Assembly: GCA_017619675.1 (NCBI GenBank)
Contig: JAFZRX010000002.1
Location: 111,835 to 175,834 of the forward strand
DNA: 64,000 bases
Direction: 5' to 3'
Source of the DNA: Bacteroidales bacterium
GTDB taxonomy: Bacteria > Bacteroidota > Bacteroidia > Bacteroidales > UBA932
Shown here one piece after another: positions 59,470 through 64,000 of this stretch. Below the pieces are notes generated by a model. The model was not told where the DNA came from. It did no database searches and saw nothing but the letters and a program-made list of their open reading frames with translations. Both the position numbers and the translations under genes were made by a program. Position 1 is the stretch's first letter. Every line of letters begins with the position of its first letter.

Positions 59470-60165
59470 TTAGAATACCCACTTTGTACCGATACAAGGC
59501 ATTACATTGAAGCCGCTCATGCCGGCAAAGTTGTAGCTGAACTCAACCTCGCCGCCAATGTTGAAGTGGTCGCCTATGCCATACCAGAGCTGAGGCTCGG
59601 AAAGGAATACGGTATAGTCATACTCCCACCAGAGATCGGCGAAGCCGCTGAAGCGGAGCTTGGGAACGCCGAAGAGGTCCTGGCAGCCCCAAACTGCGGT
59701 GAACTGCAGGGGAACGTTGGAATTCATGTGGACGAACTTCTTGAACAGGGCCTTGAGATTGAGGGTGTTGTTGAAGTCTGCTGAATGCAGGAAATAGTCA
59801 ACTCCAAACAGGAATGCACTGTTTACAGGGAATGCAAAGCCCATGTCGCTGGTGGCGCCGAATCCACCGTTGTACTCTACCTGGAGGCTGAGAGGAGCCA
59901 GGGCGCTGTCACCCCAGAAATTCAGGCAGCGGGCGATCTCGAAATAAGTGTTGTTAGGAGATACTACTGTGTTTCCCTCACGATAGTTGTAATCATAATC
60001 GATGAAGAAGAAGGTGTTTCCCCAGTTGTCCTGGTGGAAGCCTTCCAGAGTGGTGGTGAAGTGCTTTCTACCAAGGTCGTAGAAAGTCTGGAAGTTTGTC
60101 TGTGCGCTGGCTGAAATTGCGAATGCGCATACTGCTAAAGCAGCGATGAATAATTTCTTTTTCAT
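59470..60165 (-). CDS. DUF5020/Tsx-like outer-membrane channel
   Basis: 231 residues. Signal peptide MKKKLFIAALAVCAFAISASA. The mature part is a small beta barrel with alternating aromatic strands: GNTFFFIDYDYNYREG, YFEIARCLNFWG, FADLWWEYDYTVFLSEPQLW and NVMPCIGTKWVF with a C-terminal Phe. The family resembles the nucleoside channel Tsx. Between apt and a purine permease, so it probably passes nucleosides or nucleobases across the outer membrane. Confidence 0.85.
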   Translation of the reverse strand: MKKKLFIAALAVCAFAISASAQTNFQTFYDLGRKHFTTTLEGFHQDNWGNTFFFIDYDYNYREGNTVVSPNNTYFEIARCLNFWGDSALAPLSLQVEYNGGFGATSDMGFAFPVNSAFLFGVDYFLHSADFNNTLNLKALFKKFVHMNSNVPLQFTAVWGCQDLFGVPKLRFSGFADLWWEYDYTVFLSEPQLWYGIGDHFNIGGEVEFSYNFAGMSGFNVMPCIGTKWVF

Positions 60166-60183
60166 AGATATAGTAGAATGATA

Positions 60184-60726
60184 TTATTTGTCAGGGAATT
60201 CCAGTACAGGAAGCACTGAAGAAATCTTGGCATCCTTTGGGAATACATCCGCCCTTGGACAGTCAATAAGGTCAATCAAGAAGTTGACATAGATGTCCTT
60301 GGGGTTGAACTTCTTCACAAGCCTGTAAGCCGCGGCAGTGGTACCTCCGGTTGCAAGGAGGTCATCGTGGATGAGGCAGACATCATTCTCATTGATGGCC
60401 CCTTTGTGGATCTCAATGGAATCCGGACCATATTCCTTCATATAGGTCTCTGAAACCACGTCTGCAGGCAGCTTGCCTTTCTTGCGCAGCAAGACGAAGC
60501 CCGCGCCCAGGCGTATTGCCAGCGCAGGCCCCAGCAGGTAGCCGCGGGACTCAATGCCCACAACCTTGGTTATGCCTTTGTCTTTGTATTCTTCATAGAG
60601 CCTGTCGGACAGTTCCTTCAGACAAGCCGGTTCAAGAAGCAGGGTTGTAATGTCCTGGAACATAATTCCCTTCTGAGGGAAATCCGGAACAACCCTGATA
60701 TGGGATATCAATTCTTCGGTTGTCAT
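60184..60726 (-). CDS. apt: Adenine phosphoribosyltransferase
   Basis: 180 residues from ATG 60726 (the frame stays open to 60753 but that stretch contains the -7 box). VPDFPQKGIMFQDITTLL, VGIESRGYLLGPALAIRLGA, LLRKKGKLPADVVSETYMKE and the PRPP loop VCLIHDDLLATGGT, where VLIVDDLLATGGT is usual. Converts adenine plus PRPP to AMP. First gene of a purine salvage operon; the preceding promoter is overlapped by a perfect palindrome. Confidence 0.95.
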   Translation of the reverse strand: MTTEELISHIRVVPDFPQKGIMFQDITTLLLEPACLKELSDRLYEEYKDKGITKVVGIESRGYLLGPALAIRLGAGFVLLRKKGKLPADVVSETYMKEYGPDSIEIHKGAINENDVCLIHDDLLATGGTTAAAYRLVKKFNPKDIYVNFLIDLIDCPRADVFPKDAKISSVLPVLEFPDK

Positions 60727-60750
60727 AAAAACATTTTGACTTGGTACTAA

Positions 60751-60758
60751 CAAATTTA
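60751..60758 (-). promoter_or_regulatory. -7 element of the apt operon
   Basis: TAAATTTG on the minus strand, 24 nt upstream of the ATG at 60726. Confidence 0.6.
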
Positions 60759-60760
60759 CC

Positions 60761-60779
60761 CCTAATCAAAATGATTAGG
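60761..60779. promoter_or_regulatory. Perfect palindrome operator in the apt promoter
   Basis: CCTAATCAAAATGATTAGG: 8-bp arms with a 3-nt centre. It fills the spacer between the -7 box and the -33 position of the purine salvage operon, the classical position for a repressor. Confidence 0.65.
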
Positions 60780-60863
60780 AAGAAAACTTATCAGCACATA
60801 TCAAAAAGTTTTCAACAACCTTAAAAGATGTAGCCTCCCCTGTTTTTGTAGCCTTCCTTAGAA
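60780..60863 (-). other. Intergenic region with a weak hairpin
   Basis: Between the Rhs accessory genes and the apt promoter. GAAAACTT (60782-60789) and AAGTTTTC (60806-60813) can pair with a 16-nt loop; on the minus strand only a short T-rich segment follows, so terminator function is doubtful. Confidence 0.35.
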
Positions 60864-61277
60864 TTAATTCCCATACATAGTTTGTATTCTAATCTGTTCT
60901 TTTTCAATATCTTGTTCTTCTTCCGGAAGGCGTTGAAAGATCAATTTAAAACATGGCGGCGTTATCCCTTCATGATAATACTTTAGTTTGTCTGGTAGGA
61001 TAATGGCGGGGAATCTTTCACCAACCATGGTACTTCTATAGTTTTTTTTGGTTAATCGTATCCAACTTCGATAAAAGACACCTTCATATTCTATGTCATA
61101 TTGTGCCTTACCGTTATCTTTTCGAATAATTGTTGCCACTGCTTCTTGCCCTTCTTTTTTCATTATAGAATCATATTGTCCTGCCTTGACAAAGTATATA
61201 GTACAATACAATAGATCTATACAAATCAAAAAAAATGCAGCAATTATAATATATTTAGATAATACTTCTCTTTTCAT
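60864..61277 (-). CDS. Small membrane protein, DUF3592-like, immunity candidate
   Basis: 137 residues. TM helix about 9-31 (IIIAAFFLICIDLLYCTIYF), then a soluble domain with QEAVATIIRKDNGKAQYDIE, YEGVFYRSWIRLT, VGERFPAIILPDKLKYYHEG, the small beta-rich pattern of DUF3592 proteins (variable 'A.I.......Y.Y...G', then 'vG....v.y.p.....'). The ATG overlaps the stop of the preceding 78-codon ORF (TAATG). Third gene after the Rhs toxin; a membrane-bound immunity role is plausible only from context. Confidence 0.6.
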   Translation of the reverse strand: MKREVLSKYIIIAAFFLICIDLLYCTIYFVKAGQYDSIMKKEGQEAVATIIRKDNGKAQYDIEYEGVFYRSWIRLTKKNYRSTMVGERFPAIILPDKLKYYHEGITPPCFKLIFQRLPEEEQDIEKEQIRIQTMYGN

Positions 61278-61513
61278 TATTTAGGCACATAATAAGTTGG
61301 TACAGATGGGGCCATAGGAGCGAATGGATTAATACTGATTGTACACCGCCCCGTTTGAACACCGATACAAATGATACCTTCTAATTCAATAATTCTGTTG
61401 GCATAATCATGTCCAAAAGGCCAGAAATCACCTAGCCCAGATGCCTCAAGATTTGCAGCAACATCACCAGCCCGTTCTCCTAAAGCTTCGGCTACATCAA
61501 AAATTCCTCTCAA
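61277..61513 (-). CDS. 78-codon ORF downstream of the Rhs cassette
   Basis: TTG start at 61513, overlapping the end of the previous gene by 17 nt in another frame; TAG closes this frame a few codons upstream. Sequence pieces: GIFDVAEALGERAGDVAANL, LGDFWPFGHDYANRI and a Pro-rich end FAPMAPSVPTYYVPK. No TM helix or motif. Coupling to the next gene by TAATG argues that it is translated. Alternatively it is the out-of-frame end of the 204-residue protein, since a T5 run is located at the overlap. Confidence 0.4.
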   Translation of the reverse strand: MRGIFDVAEALGERAGDVAANLEASGLGDFWPFGHDYANRIIELEGIICIGVQTGRCTISINPFAPMAPSVPTYYVPK

Positions 61514-62111
61514 AAACAGAATTCTCAGCTACTCTATTAATATAATACTCTGCAGGATACTCAGTTATTTCATTCCCAGAAGCAGAGATCACGATAGCAT
61601 AAATATCTTGATCCCTAATTATCCAATATAAATCTTTATTATTAGTTTCAAAAATACCAGATATCTGAAATATATAATCTGTGTTATTTAATTGAAGATA
61701 ATTAATAAGACTATGCATTTTTTTAGAGACCGAGGAGTTCCATAATGACATATCTTGTTTGTGTAATTGTCGTTTCCTTTTTTTGCGTTGAAAAAAGTCT
61801 AAATCCCCTCTTGGGTCTTCATAAACATCACCTGTAACCAAATCTATAGCAAAAATATACTCTATTTTTAGCGTCCGTTTTTCTAATAATTCGAACAACT
61901 GTCTTTTTTTCTCATTTACTGAAATCTTTAGCCATTTACGGCTAGTCTTTGACATCGAAACATAATCTTTGATGTCAACTACATAAACGAGAGTATCAGT
62001 TGGTCTTCTCCAATCTCTATTATAGGTGTTTGTAAAGGCTTTAATAAACCCGTTATTGGTTGATAGGATTAATATACTCCATAATATAGAATGTAATAAC
62101 ATCTTTTGCAT
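61497..62111 (-). CDS. Hypothetical exported protein directly after the Rhs gene
   Basis: 204 residues. An N-terminal hydrophobic stretch MQKMLLHSILWSILILSTNN is a signal peptide or anchor. The body is Lys/Asp-rich: DTLVYVVDIKDYVSMSKTSR, EKKRQLFELLEKRTL, YIFAIDLVTGDVYEDPRGDL, IFETNNKDLYWIIRDQDIYA. No recognised family. The ATG is 3 nt after the Rhs stop, where immunity genes of polymorphic toxins sit. Strongly AT-rich, as is the Rhs tip. Confidence 0.6.
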   Translation of the reverse strand: MQKMLLHSILWSILILSTNNGFIKAFTNTYNRDWRRPTDTLVYVVDIKDYVSMSKTSRKWLKISVNEKKRQLFELLEKRTLKIEYIFAIDLVTGDVYEDPRGDLDFFQRKKRKRQLHKQDMSLWNSSVSKKMHSLINYLQLNNTDYIFQISGIFETNNKDLYWIIRDQDIYAIVISASGNEITEYPAEYYINRVAENSVFERNF

Positions 62112-62114
62112 TTG

Positions 62115-64000
62115 TCAAAACATATAACCTTTTAAAAATGACACATTGGGGATTAAGGAAGTCTTACCATTAGCCGGATTCCAAATACCTAATGAAATAA
62201 CTGAAATATAGCGTCCTCCACCAAACCAATGTATTTTGTTGACAGTGTTTATTTCATATATGTTCACCCAATGATTTAGACTACCCCCACCAGATATCGT
62301 ACCTAATAGCTCATATCTAGGATTCTCGATTACTTGCATAGCCTCTGACAAAGATTTAGATGTCATTCCACCCGAATCCTGAATAACCAGTTCTGCTCCA
62401 GATAACTCTTTTAGTTTACTAACATCGGCCCCTTTTGCTCCATCATTGGCAATAATAAAATCTTCCACTGTGTGGTTCCCGTGCCCTGCATCAGCATAAG
62501 CTGATGCATGAGCATAACAATACTCATTATCATTAACCTGAATTTGAATCCCTTCTTTAACGGCAGTTTTTTTTGTTTCTTCTGTGCCAGGAATACGGTT
62601 ATTCCAAGGGTTTGCTCCTTTTTCCTTTGCAGACGCATATCCTTTTATCCCACCTGAAATTGCACCAAGTAGTGCTCCTGAGGCGAGAGCTGAACCTACT
62701 GCTGATTTTAAACCAGTATCCCACTTATTCCCTCCAACAAGATTGTTGCCAATAGTGGTTATCGTGCTTGTCGCTGCACTGGAAGCAGCTCCAGTAGCTG
62801 CTCCAATCAATGTTCCGGCCCAAACTCCTGTTGCTTGCGTAATACCAGCAAGCCAACCCGCCCCGTACCAAGAAGCTACACCTGAAATAGCGCCTACAGC
62901 GAAGTACCCAAATGTTTTATCGTCAAATCTGTGACCATTCATATACCAGTTGGAAACGCCACCAATTATTGCTGTCAGGGCAATAATGGTACCTGTAGTT
63001 AGTGCAAATTCGCCATTTCCATCAACGTACTTCAGCGGATTATTGAGGGCATAGGAGTAGCGGTTGAAGGCCTGGGTGAAGTCCGGGGTCTGGACGTATG
63101 GGTCGGCACTGAGGAATCGTCCCACTAGAGGATCATACAGGCGGGCATTCATGTTGATGAGGCCGAACCACGGCAGGTGCTCGTGACCGGTGTAACCGCG
63201 GCCGAGCATCAGTGAAGGCTCATTGCCCGGTGTATAGACTGTATTGTCCGCAGGGTTGCGCAGGCGCCCCCATGGGTCATAGCTGTAAGTGGCAACGGCC
63301 GTTCCACTTGAATTTGCTATTGCCATTATACTGCCCTGGTAGTCCCTGGCTATGTTGTACGGGGTCCAGCTGCCGCTGCCCTCCTTGATGTACACCACTG
63401 GTGCGGAATACGCGTCCCCCTCAAGATAGAGCCTTTGTACCACATCGTTGTTTCCGTCTATGTCGTATTCATAGTTGCCACCTATGTAATAGCGCGTCAG
63501 AAGGGCGTTGGAGCCGTTCGTCACCGCCATCTTCACCCGGTCCGACACCTCGTTGTAGGTGAAGGCGGCAGAAACGTTACCTTCCGTGATGGAAGCCGGG
63601 CGGTCGAAGGCCGTGTAGGTTACCGTCTGGGTGCCCGGGGTCGAGAGCCCGTTGTCCAGCACCGCGCCGGTCACCCGGTACGGGTGCGAGCTGTCAGTGT
63701 AGCTCATGGAGCCCACCCCGTCGATGGCCGTGACGTTGCCCTTGGCGTCATAGGTGACGTCCCTGGTTCCCATGGTGATCAGGCGGTTCACGTCGTCATA
63801 TCCGAAAGACTCCTGCCCGGAAGACTGGTCCGTACGGGTGCGGTCGCTAAGGTTGCCCTTGGCCCCGTCAAAGGTGTAGGACTCACCATAGACTGACCCG
63901 GCGGTCCTGCCAGTCGGAAGGCCGGCCGTGCTGTATGAGTACGTCCTTGTCATCGACAGGGTGGTCGCCCCCGTTGGCTGGCCCAGGACGTTCTCGCTTG
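62115..64000 (-). CDS. Rhs/YD-repeat protein with C39-like cysteine peptidase tip (5' end missing)
   Basis: At least 627 residues; the frame is open through the right window edge. The first ~320 visible residues are YD repeats (YTFDGAKGNLSDRTRTDQSS, DVTYDAKGNVTAIDGVGSMS) and the Rhs core end LINMNARLYDPLVGRFLSAD and RYSYALNNPLKYVDGNGE. Then a Gly/Ala-rich hydrophobic stretch (about 320-430), then the tip. The tip has NDNEYCYAHASAYADAG (Cys), LNHWVNIYEI (His) and IWNPANGKTSL (Asn/Asp position), the order of C39/papain-fold peptidases. The core is GC-rich and the tip AT-rich, marking the swap point. Probable contact-dependent or secreted polymorphic toxin. Confidence 0.88.
   Translation of the reverse strand, partial: SENVLGQPTGATTLSMTRTYSYSTAGLPTGRTAGSVYGESYTFDGAKGNLSDRTRTDQSSGQESFGYDDVNRLITMGTRDVTYDAKGNVTAIDGVGSMSYTDSSHPYRVTGAVLDNGLSTPGTQTVTYTAFDRPASITEGNVSAAFTYNEVSDRVKMAVTNGSNALLTRYYIGGNYEYDIDGNNDVVQRLYLEGDAYSAPVVYIKEGSGSWTPYNIARDYQGSIMAIANSSGTAVATYSYDPWGRLRNPADNTVYTPGNEPSLMLGRGYTGHEHLPWFGLINMNARLYDPLVGRFLSADPYVQTPDFTQAFNRYSYALNNPLKYVDGNGEFALTTGTIIALTAIIGGVSNWYMNGHRFDDKTFGYFAVGAISGVASWYGAGWLAGITQATGVWAGTLIGAATGAASSAATSTITTIGNNLVGGNKWDTGLKSAVGSALASGALLGAISGGIKGYASAKEKGANPWNNRIPGTEETKKTAVKEGIQIQVNDNEYCYAHASAYADAGHGNHTVEDFIIANDGAKGADVSKLKELSGAELVIQDSGGMTSKSLSEAMQVIENPRYELLGTISGGGSLNHWVNIYEINTVNKIHWFGGGRYISVISLGIWNPANGKTSLIPNVSFLKGYMF

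Noticed and set aside
1-64000. tRNA, rRNA, CRISPR and IS elements
   Set aside because: Looked for cloverleaf ends, repeat-spacer patterns and transposase motifs by eye on both strands; none found. A covariance-model scan would be needed for small RNAs.

Overview
The window is a compact, moderately GC-rich stretch of a Bacteroidota chromosome, most likely order Bacteroidales. Pointers are TAnnTTTG-type -7 promoter elements, families typical of the phylum (GLPGLI, DUF5020, TPR-transmembrane-HTH regulators, lipoprotein signal peptides, SerC-SerA-DUF1015 order), frequent absence of Shine-Dalgarno sequences and very short intergenic gaps. I see no rRNA, tRNA, CRISPR array, insertion sequence or replication origin.

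Housekeeping blocks. 1-9.7 kb (minus) is a long collinear block: engB, prs, der, a lipoprotein-type peptide deformylase, xseA, xseB, then a glycogen cluster (branching enzyme, debranching enzyme, glycogen-synthase-like glycosyltransferase cut by the window edge). 9.7-22 kb holds rlmH with a giant NtrY-like histidine kinase, a small exported protein, efp, ispH, cmk, an M48 lipoprotein peptidase, a disordered lipoprotein, an NtrC-like regulator without HTH, lptB and dnaX. 21.9-24.8 kb has an exported hypothetical, an M16 peptidase split into two ORFs and a Gfo/Idh oxidoreductase. 27-37.7 kb is a minus-strand run (IMPACT protein, serC, serA, DUF1015, recQ, dnaG, metG). 37.8-41.6 kb carries a pRiA4b-ORF3-like protein, miaA, an FKBP isomerase, a ROK kinase and a deoxynucleoside kinase. 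49.3-60.7 kb has a second deoxynucleoside kinase, an MBL hydrolase, uvrA, a uridine-kinase-like enzyme, an EamA transporter, an S41 protease, rdgB, recO and a purine salvage operon (apt, Tsx-like outer-membrane channel, AzgA-type permease).

Accessory regions. (a) 24.8-26.9 kb: an orphan Rhs tip fused to an M23 peptidase domain plus a candidate lipoprotein immunity gene, bounded by 66-bp direct repeats copied from the start of the oxidoreductase gene. (b) 41.7-49.3 kb: an AT-richer island between the two deoxynucleoside kinase paralogues, with a plug-like secreted mini-protein, a membrane protein, a Fic AMP-transferase with its own operator, an outer-membrane barrel protein, a GLPGLI protein, a 26-residue ORF and a TPR-TM-HTH regulator. 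A two-block conserved element lies the same distance upstream of the -7 boxes of both the regulator and the 26-aa ORF/GLPGLI operon, which suggests one self-contained regulatory circuit. (c) 60.8-64 kb: an Rhs protein whose C-terminal tip looks like a C39/papain-like cysteine peptidase, followed by three small genes that are immunity candidates; its 5' end lies outside the window.

The best candidates for something undescribed are the regulator/26-aa ORF/GLPGLI/barrel circuit at 44-49.3 kb and the two Rhs-tip modules.
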